DNA from: Acheta domesticus
Lineage: Eukaryota > Arthropoda > Insecta > Orthoptera > Gryllidae
Assembly: GCA_031308135.1 (NCBI GenBank)
Contig: JAHLJT010004567.1
Location: forward strand, 35,254,792 to 35,318,791
Reading direction: 5' to 3'
Length of the DNA: 64,000 nt
Shown: positions 11,740 through 22,647 of the stretch, one piece after another
Numbering within the stretch: the first letter of the stretch is position 1
How the letters are laid out: every line of letters begins with the position of its first letter
Notes under the pieces: model-generated
Told to the model about the DNA's origin: nothing
Database searches by the model: none
What the model saw: the letters and a program-made list of their open reading frames with translations, nothing else
Program-made: the position numbers and the translations under genes

Positions 11740-12370
11740 CCTTTAGAAGCACAACGGAACGATACTGAAGAGCTCCCTCGGCCATGCAGGTTTCATATCA
11801 ATTTTTGTTGTTCTGAATTGGAGATTATTGATTCGAAGAGGGTCTTGATTTTCTAAAATAATATTGTACAAGAATGATCAACAGTTTTACACTTAAACGT
11901 CTCTCATGGCAGATGTGTTTTCTAAATATTCATTATCCACTCATGTTGAAGACTGTAATTAATTATATTTTCCTTTGAAACGTAATGTTTAAGAATTATG
12001 GGACAAAATAATATTTTAATGTGCTTTGTAAGGTGTTAACTTTCTACAATTAGTTGGAGTTGCTAATTGTGAGATATATGTGAAAATAATTGAAGAATCT
12101 ATGCAATCTTCTTTCTATATCTCTATAACGATGTTTTTTATATGTTGTGCTTTTACTTTAATTCTTTACTTGCATTTATTTGTTAAGTATCATAGTTCTT
12201 TTTTGTTAACGACAGCATCAATTTTACTACGTTAGGTTCTATTTCATTTATGTCACGAGTAAATGCAAATATTTTGCTGTCCTTCCTTATTATAAAATTT
12301 TGCAAAAATATATTAAGTGTTCTTGATATCGTTTATCAGCATAGTTATTACTTTCTTGCTATCACTTACA
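11740..12370. other. AT-rich stretch, nothing recognised
   Basis: Sharp compositional change from the C/T tract to AT-rich sequence at about 11745. No gene or repeat relative recognised. Confidence 0.55.
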
Positions 12371-12371
12371 C

Positions 12372-12960
12372 AAGAGAGAAAGTTATGTAATTCTGCGCGA
12401 GAAAACAGCGATTTTTCGTCAGGAAACTCGCTAACTACAGAAACCCGGTAATGAAAATCATGGATAAATCCAGTTGCTAAATGTAGAAAATATCCTCTAA
12501 CATACGGTGCAATCAGAATCCATTTTGTGGGTCCTTAATATGGTAAAACTGAATGATGGCAAAACGTCTGTCCGTCCGTCGGTGAACAACATCGGCAGCT
12601 AAACCGTTCAGCCAAATTCATATTTCCTAATTGATCTGTCTGATGTCGCGGCCCCTTGAATTTGAAACCGATATTTTCATTTTGGGGTGTACTTTACATG
12701 AATCCCCTGGATTCTTTTGAAAATTTTCAAAAAAGTGGCTTCATCGTTTTTGTTAAATTTTATTGATGGATTTTTACGGAAGGACGTTTAAGAGAACGGT
12801 GCTTATCACATTTTTGTTGAAAACTCTAATGCTTATACAATTGCAAAAATTCGAAATTTTGTTGGCGTCTTCCTACAAGTACAGTTAAGAATACAGAAAA
12901 TTTTTCAGGTAATGAAATATGTTTCTTTTAAGATAGATTTAGAAACAAAATCGTGTAGAA
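12372..12960 (+). repeat. Family R dispersed repeat, diverged copy
   Basis: Shares GAAAGTTATGTAAT followed by CTGCG, the GTCTGTCCGTCC block and GTACTTTACATGAA with the better-preserved copy at 35822-36547. The 3' half is hard to align. No coding sequence, inverted termini or poly-A tail is evident, so the class is unknown. Confidence 0.45.
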
Positions 12961-15360
12961 TTTTTCGAAAATTTGAAAATTTTTCCGCGTAATTTGCGTG
13001 AAAGTGCAGGCAAGAAAGTGAACGCAAGTGATCATATAAAATTTCGAAAATTGAGACGAAGGCGAAGTAGAAAGCTTGCGGATCCTCTGTTCCAATTCCG
13101 CTCGCCAGACGGGACATTCCGCAGCAGCCTTGACAACGGCCGCAAATCACAATGGCGGGCCCATTCGTTGCGGCCTTCAGCTCATTTTCCTAAAATGCGA
13201 ATAAAGGAGATGTGCCGCCACACGCTGCAACGGTTTTATTTGTAGAATTGTGATTTAATTTGTACGAGCGAAAAAATGCGGTGATATACAACAAATATTT
13301 CTGATTAAAGCTTTTGGAGATATTATTTTACGATTAATTGAAATTGGGAAATTTTAGCTTCGATTTTCGTCGCCTCGTTCTATGCGTACAGCCAACATGA
13401 TCCATGCTTGTTATTGGTTAGCGAATTCTATTTGCGCTTTTTGTTGCTGTTAGGGTGGACACTCCAATGAAAATAATTTTGAAAATGAATCCAATCAATG
13501 AGTAGAATTTACAATGGAATTTAGAAGCTGAAATGCCTCTTGAATTAATTTGTGTAAAATAATTGCAGGAATAGAAGTCCATTTGTACCTGAAAACAGAT
13601 GTGATTTACAAGAATTTGGCTTTAAGAATAATTCATAATCACATAATTTTTCTCTTAACATCAGTCTCAATCTTTTAAGTTTTGAAATTTCAATTGTACT
13701 CTTATAAATATTTATGTAAGTGGAACTATTCATTTTTATTGTAAATGCTGTTTCTTAATACAGAAGATGATGACAAATGATTAAGATGCTTTCCGATTGA
13801 CTCACTTGAACAATGTTACTCAAGAGTGCCATAATTTGATAATTTGTCGGAAATTGACTATTTATGCTATTTCAGAGAAATATCTCAAAACAGCCACCAT
13901 CCTATTATCTTCTTGAAAAGGCAACTGAGTAAAAAACATATTCACAGGCAAGTACATTATTTATCGAAGAAAATACAAGTTGCTTAATTTTTTTTACGAA
14001 CTCTCTCTCAGTTAATTAAGCCAAAAATGCATTCAAAAGCAAGGACGTTGTAAAAAAATTGAAAAAATTACGTAATATTAAAGGCTCCATGTCTCAAAAG
14101 GACATTCTTTTACAAACAATGAAATGAAGGCTTTCACGGGTGGATATATTATTAAAATTATATTTGTAAAATATATTATTTGTAAAATTGTCCAAAAATT
14201 GTCGTTAACACCGCATTTAGAATTTCTAGGATCTCTATTGTACATTGGGTCTTAAATACAGAATTTTCTGAGAAAGTGAAGTACTGAATACTTAAAGTTA
14301 TAGAAAGGATACCTAAATTCTAAGTTTTTGAAACAAGATAGAGAAATTCAGTTTGCTCTCGTAGGGTGGAATACAAACCTGAGATTGTCCATCCTAAACA
14401 CATGTGTATTCTTTAAATCAAATTGTTTATTTCATTCACTTTTTGGACGGAAATAACTTGTAAAAACTTAGTACAAAATTATGGTCTACTTTTGGAGCAT
14501 CAGAAGACTTGTAGATTGAAGCACTTAGGAAGTAGAGCAAAAAAATTAATACTAAGCAATTGCCTATGGCCTTAATGGAAGCGAATCAGAAAAATGGAAA
14601 GGCATTTATTGATGTTACTAAATGTATATCATATAAAATAAATCGGCTTCAACACCAAACACCTTAGCCCTGCGCAAATGCAAGAAAACAATTACTTTCT
14701 CGAAAGTATCTCTACTTCTCCTTTCAAGTGAGAAAAACTACTTTTCGGTATCTTAAATAAAATAGTTCAGTCTGCTAGAATTTAATGAATTACGCATGAA
14801 CATATTTAGAATGTATGCACGTATGAACATATTTAGTTGGGATAATGCTTCTAGCTTAAATTTACATCGGATATCTGAAAGTTTTTCCAAACAATGTGGT
14901 ATATTACGTCTTACTTGACAATACAGTCATGCCATTCCCTAGCAAGATGCTAAAATCGAGTACATATAACCGATAATCGTCCATGTAGCACGAGCGAAAT
15001 GAGGGTCGCTAGAGAAAGTGCTGCGATCTAACGGAGTATTTCCCCATCACCCTCACACTTTGTAGAGCGCAGCGCCAACGCTCGGTGGCGACTGACGAAA
15101 TAAGTAGAGGAGGAGACTAACTCCTTCCTGTAGATACGGTTATTTTGAGGCCCAGCCTCGGAATGGGTTTGGCCCTAAATCGCCAACCTGATCAAGTTTT
15201 TTTCTATTTAGTCAATTGAGGCGCATGTTGGGATGGTTTCTGCCGTTGCACTCCCAGTCGTCATTTTAAAACGTGCCCCCTCTTAAGTGTTTCCTGTTTG
15301 AATAAATGTTTATGGTTATATGGAGAAGCAGTCCCTGTGGACGGAGACTCGCCCCTAATA
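12961..15360. other. Unassigned stretch, mostly AT-rich
   Basis: About 2.4 kb. A slightly GC-richer part lies at 13060-13230 and a mixed part at 14990-15300. No convincing exon, RNA gene or window-wide repeat was found. Confidence 0.5.
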
Positions 15361-15367
15361 AAGACAC

Positions 15368-15396
15368 TAATAATAATAATAATAATAATAATAATA
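15368..15396. repeat. (TAA)n microsatellite beside a LINE fragment
   Basis: Nine to ten TAA units, then degenerate AT-rich sequence and an R4/Dong-like LINE fragment starting about 30 bp downstream. Confidence 0.9.
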
Positions 15397-15423
15397 GTAA
15401 TTTTAATAATAATTATCATTGTA

Positions 15424-15645
15424 TTTTTGTTGTCGTTTTTCGGGATTTGGAGAACAAATTCGGCACAATATTATCAATTTCCTTTGCTGCTATCGTACAG
15501 TGTGGATTTGTAGGCCATACAGTAATTGTACAGTCCAACAGAGGTCACAGATTTGGTGAGTGCGGAATCCCTTGGGACACGGGTGGGAATCTTTCAGACC
15601 GTTACAGATCTACAGTGGAGATAATAGCAAGCCCTTCATTTTTTA
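15424..15645 (-). mobile_element. R4/Dong-like LINE fragment with an inverted junction
   Basis: From about 15462 to 15640 the plus strand matches the plus strand of the minus-oriented LINE at 21740-22150 (for example GCTGCTATCGT, GTACA..ATCCAACAGA, TTGGTGAGTG, GGTACAGATCT), so this part is a minus-strand fragment of the endonuclease region. Directly left of it, CGGGATTTGGAGAACAAAT at 15438-15456 is the same LINE in the opposite (sense) orientation. The reading frame is broken. Two pieces facing each other across a few bases show a rearranged insertion. Confidence 0.7.
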
Positions 15646-16400
15646 GGCTAATTTACATGTTTTTAATGCAATGTGAAATTCAGCGTCAAAGTCAAACTGA
15701 TTTATTTACGCTGCACTTAGCCACCTGCTGCAATTATTCAATTGAAATCAACAGCGGAAATGTTTAAACTAGCAGAAGTGCCCAGCGTTGCCCGGGTGAA
15801 TAATTCATTACAAAAATCGATTACACAGAGAAAGGAATAAGTAACTACTCTGCACTGATGTTAGTTGACAGTTTCAAATCACAACACACACCAAAACACC
15901 CCATGCGGCTTTAATAGTTGAATACCAGTGTCTTTCATTTACCTTGAAACACCAAAAGGGGATAATAGTGGCTTCAGATTAATTTCCTTACATTAATCTA
16001 TGAAAATGTATTCATTTGCAAATTAATGAAGGATGTATTTAACAATATATTACATACTTATTTTCTAAGTAATGTTACAATATTTTTATTTTTGAGGGGT
16101 GAAAAAGTCATTTACAGTAGAAAGATTTTCTATACTTGTGGGCCATCCCGCGGTGAGAAGCATGCCCACTTCTTTTTCCTAAAGAACTAGTTGAATATTC
16201 ACCAGGCTGCCCTCATGCACAACTTTATCTACATAGGCAGGTGCCTACAAAAATACATTTAATAGTTATTTACGATATCAGTATCGTAATACATCTTATT
16301 ACAATATGAGATTGGAAAATTATCAAACGACCGACGATAGGAGCGAGATTGATAACCAATCGAGTATAGCCTATTATTTGATAACCGATCGAATATATGA
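15646..16400. other. Unassigned AT-rich stretch
   Basis: No gene seen. At 15765-15810 an ACTAGCAGAAG motif followed by GCGTTGCCCGGGTG resembles ACTAGCTGAAGG and GCGTTGGCCAGGTA at 49464-49492, so these two spots may be ends of the same unidentified dispersed repeat. Confidence 0.45.
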
Positions 16401-17190
16401 ACTAGTGCTGCAGAATGGCACAGACTTTCCCGTACCAGTTTTCTATTTCCTTGGGTCTCGGCTAGCTATTCGGATTTGCCACATACTTCTGCCAGCTGCC
16501 ATCTATCGCCGCCCTAGGTACATTTTTTGACATTTTATTAATTTTTCGGTTTGATAATACTAGAACGGAAATATTATTTAATAATGTTAAAGAACAGTAA
16601 AACCTTCTTCTAAATGGCAATTTTCATTGAAAAATTTTAAGCCGTTTTAAGAAAATGGCGTTTAAACGCTACTAAAAATGCGAAAATTGAAGCTCTCTTT
16701 CACAGAAAATGTTTGAGTTTTAGAAAAACTTCATTAAAAACCCTTTAAAGCACTATAACTCACAAATACAATAGTGTTTACAAATTCTGAAAATGTGCAT
16801 ATTAACGGCGTGAGAGATCTTTCAAAAAATTACTTTTGAGTAATTTCATGAGTATAAACAAAAAAATACCCCAAAATGAACTTTACGTCATATGAAAGAG
16901 TGCAATTATCACTATCCGTTCAAAAAGTGTGAAGAAAAAAATTTCAGCCATTTATGAGAAAATGGCAATTGAGCGTTTCTGAAAATTCGTAATTTTGAGC
17001 TAGTTTTCACAGAAAACGGTTAAGTTTTCGAGAAACTTTACTTAACATTATATAAAGCTCATATACACATTAATATAATAATGTCAACAAATCGCCGCTA
17101 ACATAAATATTGACGACGTGAAAGACAAGTCGAAAAAATACATTTTTGTAATTTTTGAAAAAACAAAAGTATTGAACAATATGGCGTTAC
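16401..17190 (-). repeat. Family R dispersed repeat, antisense copy
   Basis: Reverse complement of the copy at 35822-36547. Shared landmarks, read on plus here, are ACTAGTGCTGCAGA, TCTCGGCTAGCTATTCGGA, GCCAGCTGCCATCTATCGCC, CATTTTTTGACATTTTAT and GAACAGTAAAACC. The short plus-strand frame at 16306-16530 is an accident of this repeat. Confidence 0.65.
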
Positions 17191-17248
17191 TCTATAATGT
17201 ATCATAGAGTACATTTAGCACTAACCATTTAGAGTACATTTGGATCGA

Positions 17249-17314
17249 AATGCCGTGTGATATTCCATCGTGGCCGTAGGAGATTAAGGGGCAGAGTTAG
17301 AAAAATCACACTAT
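17249..17314 (+). mobile_element. MITE-1, right-end fragment
   Basis: Contains GAAATGCCGTGTGATATTCC, CATCGTGGCC and GAGTTAGAAAAATCACACTA, the right half of the MITE found intact at 20667-20888 and 28797-29029. The left half is missing. Confidence 0.75.
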
Positions 17315-17388
17315 GATCCGTCGCATTCGCTCCCAGCGCCTGCCTCCTGCGGGGCCTTGGCCGGGCTTTGCGCGTCCGCCGCAGCGTC

Positions 17389-17788
17389 CAGGGCCTTGTA
17401 ACTCACATAAACAATGATAGAGACCATTACAGTGGCGCGCTCTCCCTCAGCACCTTCTTACTGGAACTAAAATATGAACTGCTGCCAACGATACTTCAAA
17501 CGTGCGTGGCTGCTGCTTAGGTTCGCGAGACGCAAGCAGGCGCATAATGTTACAAAAAATTGTGTCGATGTTCGCGCTTTCTTAAGCGGTATCTTATGTC
17601 TCAAATGAATATATTATGAATAATTTAATATTTAGAAGACATATTTCGTATTTCTTACAAATTAGCCAATTTTTACGTGCGGAAGTTGGTGAGCCTAACC
17701 TGCAGCTGTTCCCGGTGACACTATTGCCTCCTGTAGTAGCACCCTCAAGCTTTGTCCTCGATTTAGGTGGAGAATTGCAAGGCCCTGG
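17389..17788 (-). mobile_element. MITE-2 (hAT-type termini), copy 1, antisense
   Basis: Ends are inverted repeats: CAGGGCCTTGTAA at the left and TTGCAAGGCCCTG at the right. CAGGG-type termini are typical of the hAT superfamily. The ~400 bp interior has no transposase frame and is the inverted counterpart of 17861-18247, so together they form a long imperfect palindrome. A third copy lies at 23656-24035. No convincing 8 bp target duplication could be found. Confidence 0.75.
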
Positions 17789-17860
17789 TCGCGCCCACCT
17801 CGGAAGCTTGGCAACTCGCGCGCTGCGCTTTTGAGTGGCCGGGAGAAGGCTGGGGCACTT

Positions 17861-18247
17861 CCTTTGAACTCTCCATCAAAATCGGAGACAAACCTGGAAG
17901 GCGCTACTATAAGAGACGTTAATGTCGCCGGGTACAGCTGCAGGTTAGGTTCGTTAACTTCACCCCTAAAAATTGGCTAATTTACGAGAAATACGAAAAA
18001 TGCCTTATAAATGTTCGATTATTCATCATATATACATACAAGAAACCTCTGGAGAAAGCGCGAACATGGACGCTATTTTTTGTAACATGAGGGGCCTGCT
18101 TGCGTCTCGCGAACCTACGCAGCAGCCACGCATGTTTGAAGTATCGTTGGCAGTAGTTCGTGTTTCAGTTCCCGTAAGAAGGTGCTGCAGGGGAGGGCGT
18201 CACTGTAATGGTCTTCACCACGTTATATGGGAGTTGACAGGCCCCGG
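17861..18247 (+). mobile_element. MITE-2, copy 2, sense
   Basis: Inverted mate of the copy at 17389-17788 across a ~72 bp GC-rich spacer. Shared landmarks are AACTCTCCATCAAAATCGGA, GCAGGTTAGG, AAAATTGGCTAATTT, GAACCTACGCAGCAGCCACGC, GAAGTATCGTTGGCAG and GTAAGAAGGTGCTGCAG. The left terminus (CCTTTGAACTC) is changed at its outer edge, in the same way as in the 23656 copy. Confidence 0.75.
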
Positions 18248-19227
18248 GCTGGGGAGGGGAAGGGTGAGTGAGGGGCAGCGCGATGGCTTCCGCGCCGGGG
18301 CGGCGCCGGTGGACTTGGCCTAAGAGAATTAACTTGTAAAATCATAATGCAAAATTATGGTTTATTTTAGAACTTCGGGAAACTTGTAAATTGAAGCTCA
18401 CAGGAAAGAGAGGTACTTCTGCGGACGCTTCTCAAAAGCCATGTGTGTACCAAGCAAGTGCTTGCTGTGCGAGTCAAGTCCTTTAAATGTGTCTATAAAA
18501 CCCTTTAAAATGTAATTTATAACTCCTTATCATACATGTTCAATTGAAATTTAGTGTTTCATTGTAAAAATGAAGTTTTCTTTATTTTTACCCAAAGTAG
18601 TCTGCCAGACTACGCCTGTGTAAAAACACTTGGTACAGGGCGCCGTTGTAATCTACGGTTAATGTAACATGGTACCCAAGTAGTGATATTTGCATTAAAA
18701 TAAAATGAAAGTCAGTAATGCTGACAAAAATATTGTTCGACACAAATGGTAAAAGTGGTTTTATTTTTCTCGTAGGCTTGCTCTACTCGGCCTGTCGGCC
18801 TCATGTCGCCACTTCACTTTCTCCCAAAATAAAATGTAATTTCAACTACTCGTATCACAAATAATAATTTTAGACAGCCGTAAGTACAATTTTTCAGAGC
18901 ATGCTTAGCATGGTGAAAGTTTAATTTTTGGAAACAGTGCTATTTTAACGTTCAAATTATCCCACATTAGTGCAACAAAGAAAAGAAAATGCCTTCGTTA
19001 ACTGCTTGATAAGATATCTCTGGATTTTTGCTGCGGTATTTTCTCTTGTTTTCTAAGTTAATGGGTACATGATTTCAATTAACTTCGCAATAAAATTTCC
19101 GTCCGGCGTGGGTGACGCGGTAAACACAATAGAGCCAGATGTTCAACCTGGAATACAGCTTTCACTTGTAAGTTCCGGCCGTTGGTACGCACGGGATTTG
19201 ATAGTCCCACCAATAGTGTAGCCAACC
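18248..19227. other. GC-rich patch then AT-rich unassigned stretch
   Basis: 18248-18320 is GC-rich with a G-rich plus strand. The rest up to the SINE-A at 19242 is AT-rich with no recognised gene or repeat. Confidence 0.5.
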
Positions 19228-19241
19228 TAACATTTAAAACA

Positions 19242-19787
19242 GGGAGAGATGGCTCAGTGCATCAACCTGATGCCACTGCAGTCCCTCTGACCGGGAGGTC
19301 CTAGGTTCGAGTCCCGACGGTGGCAGGATTTTCGACACTAGCTTGTCAGCTAGGTCGAATTCAGGTCGCTGTCTGGATGAGAATTCTAGCGACCGGCTGC
19401 TCTGATCGGTAGTTTTCCGTGGTTTCTCCGATCAACACCAGGCGAATGCCTAACAAACGGGCCACGGACCGCGCGCGATCTTTTCTTCCTCTTCCTTGTC
19501 CTATCCTCTCCCTCTTACACACACACTTACACTAACATGCACTACACTACCTCACATGTCGGGAGACCGGTCGGGAGGTTACAGCTTGTCCCGGCTGGGG
19601 CGATGCCCCGCTGGTGGGAGATACCTGGTTGAGGGGAAAACCCCGCTAGTCGACGGTAGGTCGGCGTCAGATCTCGCCATCAAGCGGGGAAAAGATCATC
19701 GCCACCTCCCGAGAAAAAACACGCACTACACTTACGGGAATAACGACCACAGTAGTTGACGCGCCCGGAAACATCAATCAATCAATG
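19242..19787 (+). mobile_element. SINE-A copy 4, the best preserved
   Basis: Head GGGAGAGATGGCTCAGTGCA (A box) and GGTTCGAGTCCCGAC (perfect B box), complete body, tail AACATCAATCAATCAA. Flanked by an imperfect direct repeat: TAACATTTAAAACA at 19228-19241 and TAACAATTAAAAAT at 19788-19801. This is the closest of the five copies to what the active element must have looked like. The 16 bp around the B box are tRNA-like, but no full cloverleaf acceptor stem closes, as expected of a SINE rather than a tRNA gene. Confidence 0.92.
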
Positions 19788-19904
19788 TAACAATTAAAAA
19801 TTCTCTACTACAAACTTTTCTTTTTCGAATTTTGTCCAGGTTATAGTCATTTCTTCCCAATGGGACTGGAACCTAGAACACTGAGCCACCTCTCCCGGTT
19901 GCAG

Positions 19905-20165
19905 TTTTGAGGTGGACTATGGGACGGTGGGGTGGGTGGGGTGGGGTGGGGAGGGGGAGCGAGAGGGGCGCTCGTCGGCATGCGCGGCAGCGCGAGAGCT
20001 TCCTCGCCGGGGCCGCGCCGCGCGCGCCGCCGGTGGCCTCGGCAGGAAGCTCCGGCGCGCGCGACCCGCATGGCCAAGGCGGCCGGCCCTGGTGCAGTCC
20101 CTCCGCAGCGGACTCGGCGCGGCCGCCGCCCCGCCTCCTTCTGCTTCAGCGGACCGTCGGGGTCG
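19905..20165. other. G-rich then CpG-dense island
   Basis: 19918-19970 is a G-rich (GGGGTG)-like run with quadruplex potential on the plus strand. 19970-20150 is dense in CpG. It ends where the MITE-1 array begins. It might be a promoter-like island or a decayed GC-rich repeat. No transcript feature supports either. Confidence 0.5.
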
Positions 20166-20195
20166 GATGTTAATTTTCGAAAAGAATTGAGACAA

Positions 20196-20888
20196 TACTG
20201 CGATTTTTCTAACTTTGCCTCTCTAGGCCCGTCTCCACGATGGAATACGTCACAGTACTTCGATTCTTTCTGTCATGACGCTAGATAGCGCATGATCGCG
20301 ACCGTATCAAGCAGTGCTTGCGACTTCTAGCTGCACGACCGAGAAAGGCACGAAATGCCGTGTGATATTCCATCGTGGCCATAGGGGCTTGAGGGGGCGA
20401 GTTAGAAAACTGAACTATAATTGAAACTATACTCCGATTTTTCTAACTTTGCTTCTCAAGGCCCGTCTTCACGATGGAATATATTGCAGTATTTCGATTA
20501 TTTCTCAGTCATGACGCTAGATACCGCATGATCGCGACCGTATCAAGCAGTGCTTGGGATTTCTAGCTGCACGACCGAGAAAGACACGAAATGCCATGTG
20601 ATATTCCATCGTGGCCGTAGGGGCTTGAGGGCCACGGTTAGAAAAACTGCACTGTAATTGAAACTATACTGTGATTTTTCTAACTTTGCCTCTCAAAACC
20701 CGTCTTCACGATGGAATACGTCACAGTATTTCGATTCTTTCTCATGGCGCTAGATACCGCATGATCGCGACCGTATCAAGTAGTGCTTGCGACTTCTAGC
20801 GGCACGACTGAGAAGTACACGAAATGCCGTGTGATGTTCCATCGTGGCCATAGGGGCTTGAGAGGACAGAGTTAGAAAAATCGCACTA
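20196..20888 (+). mobile_element. MITE-1 array, three tandem copies
   Basis: Three ~223 bp copies at 20196-20417, 20430-20654 and 20667-20888. Each starts TACTGCGATTTTTCTAAC (or a close variant) and ends with the inverted GTTAGAAAAATCGCACTA, with inverted similarity continuing for ~60 bp (GGCC..CACGATGGAATA at one end, TATTCCATCGTGGCC at the other). Copies are joined by an identical 12 bp linker, TAATTGAAACTA, at 20418-20429 and 20655-20666. No transposase is encoded. TA target use, shown by the copy at 28797, points to the Tc1/mariner superfamily. Confidence 0.9.
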
Positions 20889-21325
20889 TAGTAATGGACA
20901 CCCGTGCGATTAAATCACACGGGAAGTTTAAAGCCAAATCCATTTACTTATATTTATTTACCATATTCATCTATTCACACTGGAAAAAGAATGCAATCTG
21001 TCTAAACTATATCTTCCTCTGGTCTGTCCTGGCGTGGCCTGTTCTGCCCTGCTCTGTCTTGCACTGCTCTGCCCTACCCTACTTTAACGCCGAACTGCCC
21101 AAATCCAGTATATCTGTATATTCAGCTTCCTTCATCAGTTCCTTGTAATCTACTGTATCTGCACAGATTCCATTGTAGCACGTAAGTCACTGTGACAAGG
21201 CGTGTTTGAAAACGGGATTCACAATTTCACTACAGGTACTAATTAAATGACGGCCTGTTACTTCCTTTTTGTGCACAGACTGCACTTGCCGTTTCCGATA
21301 CACTTATTATGACTTGTTGCCTTGG
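20889..21325. other. Unassigned stretch with a CTGCYCTG-like degenerate repeat
   Basis: 21018-21088 has a run of degenerate pentamers of the TGTCC/TGCCC/TGCTC kind. No gene was recognised on either side. Confidence 0.5.
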
Positions 21326-21327
21326 TG

Positions 21328-22458
21328 CTTATTATTATGATTCCACTGCATCACGACTAAAGATGTTATGAGTCGGCTAAGTATAAAATCTACTCCAGAT
21401 TGCAACCAGCTACCTAAGGAGCAGTTCTAGGGACTGAGGGTGCCTCTACAATACTTTGCGCAAAATATGAGCTATGCCAAATAACGCGATTTCTTGAACT
21501 TCCCAGTCTTTTGTATTGCCTGGGAGTTTAGACAGGTTTTTACATAAATTTTTCGGAAGAAATCCCAGAGCTCCGATAACTATCGGTACGACCTGTGCTT
21601 TTACGCCTCACATTCGGCTGATCTCGATTTTCAAACTCTTGCATTTAAAGACGTTTCTCTGCCCCCTTGGTAACAACGTTTTGATGGCATGGTACAGCAA
21701 CATCGACAAGTAAACACGATTTGTTCTCCAAATCCCGGATTACTATATTCGGTTTGTTTGCCGCTATCGTGCGATCAGTTTGAATTTGTTGGTCGTACAT
21801 TATCGTACACAATCCCACAGACGACACCATTGGTTTGTTTGCCGCTATCGTGCGATCAGTTTGAATTTGTTGGGCGTACAATATCGTACACAATCCAACA
21901 CACGACACCATTGGTTTGTTTGCCGCTATCGTGCGATCACTTTGAATTTGTTGGTCGTACAATATCGTACACAATCCAACAGACGACACCATTGGTTTGT
22001 TTGCCGCTATCGTGCGATCACTTTGAATTTGTTGGTCGTACAATATCGTACACAATCCAACAGACGACCCCGACTTTGGTGAGTGTTTGTACCACTTGGG
22101 GCATGTGTTTGGAACTTTGAGGGCGGTACAGATCTGCCATTGGAGGTAGCTAAACATCCTGTTGTGTCTTTTCAAGTATTCGGTCTTTGCTAGGATTGGA
22201 GAAGCCGAGACAATTTGATCAATGGTTTCTACGTATTCCTAGCAAATGCGGCATTATTGAGAAATTTTGAGAACCGCTTTATCATAATGTCGCCTGATCT
22301 TGGGCAGCTATTTCAAGTGCTCCCAATTCTGGCTTCATTCTTCCCCTTTTAAGCCACATAAATAATTGATATATATTGATCTGCACCTTGTCCATCGTTT
22401 CAAATATTATCCGTGGACTGGTTTGTCTTTTCAGGATTTCTTTAAGATTATTATTAAT
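21328..22458 (-). mobile_element. R4/Dong-like LINE, 3' part, decayed
   Basis: Read on the minus strand it encodes the C-terminal region typical of R2/R4-type LINEs. First comes a sequence resembling WLKRGRMKPE then ALEIAAQDQA. Next is a zinc-knuckle remnant, CRIC then ETIDQIVSASPIL, where the family usually has H and C in place of Q and the second S. Then comes KWYKHSPK, then DRTIAANKPNIVIRD and CLLVDVAVP, matching the restriction-like endonuclease core (usually RPDIVV). Then VVPIVIGALG. The catalytic PD is changed to PN and stop codons interrupt the frame. A 3' untranslated part (21346-21500) ends in a TAA-rich tail at 21328-21341. Family assignment is by recalled motif, not a search. Confidence 0.82.
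21751..22074 (-). repeat. 81 bp tandem repeat inside the LINE endonuclease region
   Basis: Four units begin at 21751, 21832, 21913 and 21994, exactly 81 bp apart, so the minus-strand frame stays open: each unit adds 27 residues containing GLCTILYDQQIQ and DRTIAANKP. Units differ by only a few substitutions. The duplicated block sits just before the endonuclease catalytic core. Confidence 0.93.
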
Positions 22459-22459
22459 A

Positions 22460-22611
22460 TTTTCCATTACATCACGACTAAAGATGTTATGAGTCGGCTG
22501 AATATAAAATCTACTACAGGTTGCAACCAGCTACCTAAGGAGCAGATCCGGTGACTGTCATTGCCTCTACAATACTTTGCGCAAATGTGGGCTGTTCCAA
22601 ATAAAGCAATA
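22460..22611 (-). mobile_element. R4/Dong-like LINE, second 3' end
   Basis: About 150 bp nearly identical to the 3' end of the copy at 21346-21500: ACATCACGACTAAAGATG, TTATGAGTCGGCT, GTTGCAACCAGCTACCTAAG, CTACAATACTTTGCGCAAA. It has a TAA-rich tail on its left and a perfect (ATT)n at 22612-22647 directly on its right, so the fragment sits inside TAA microsatellite sequence. Confidence 0.85.
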
Positions 22612-22612
22612 A

Positions 22613-22645
<33 letters not shown>

Positions 22646-22647
22646 TT
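22612..22647. repeat. (ATT)n / (TAA)n microsatellite
   Basis: About twelve perfect ATT units directly abutting the truncated LINE 3' end. Confidence 0.95.

Noticed and set aside
12895..12912. TTTTTCAGGTAATG, a possible recursive splice site
   Set aside because: It lies in a diverged family R repeat, the tract before it is short and no host gene is evident.
21751..22074. CRISPR-like or regulatory direct repeats
   Set aside because: The 81 bp units are contiguous and encode part of a LINE ORF in frame; no spacers.
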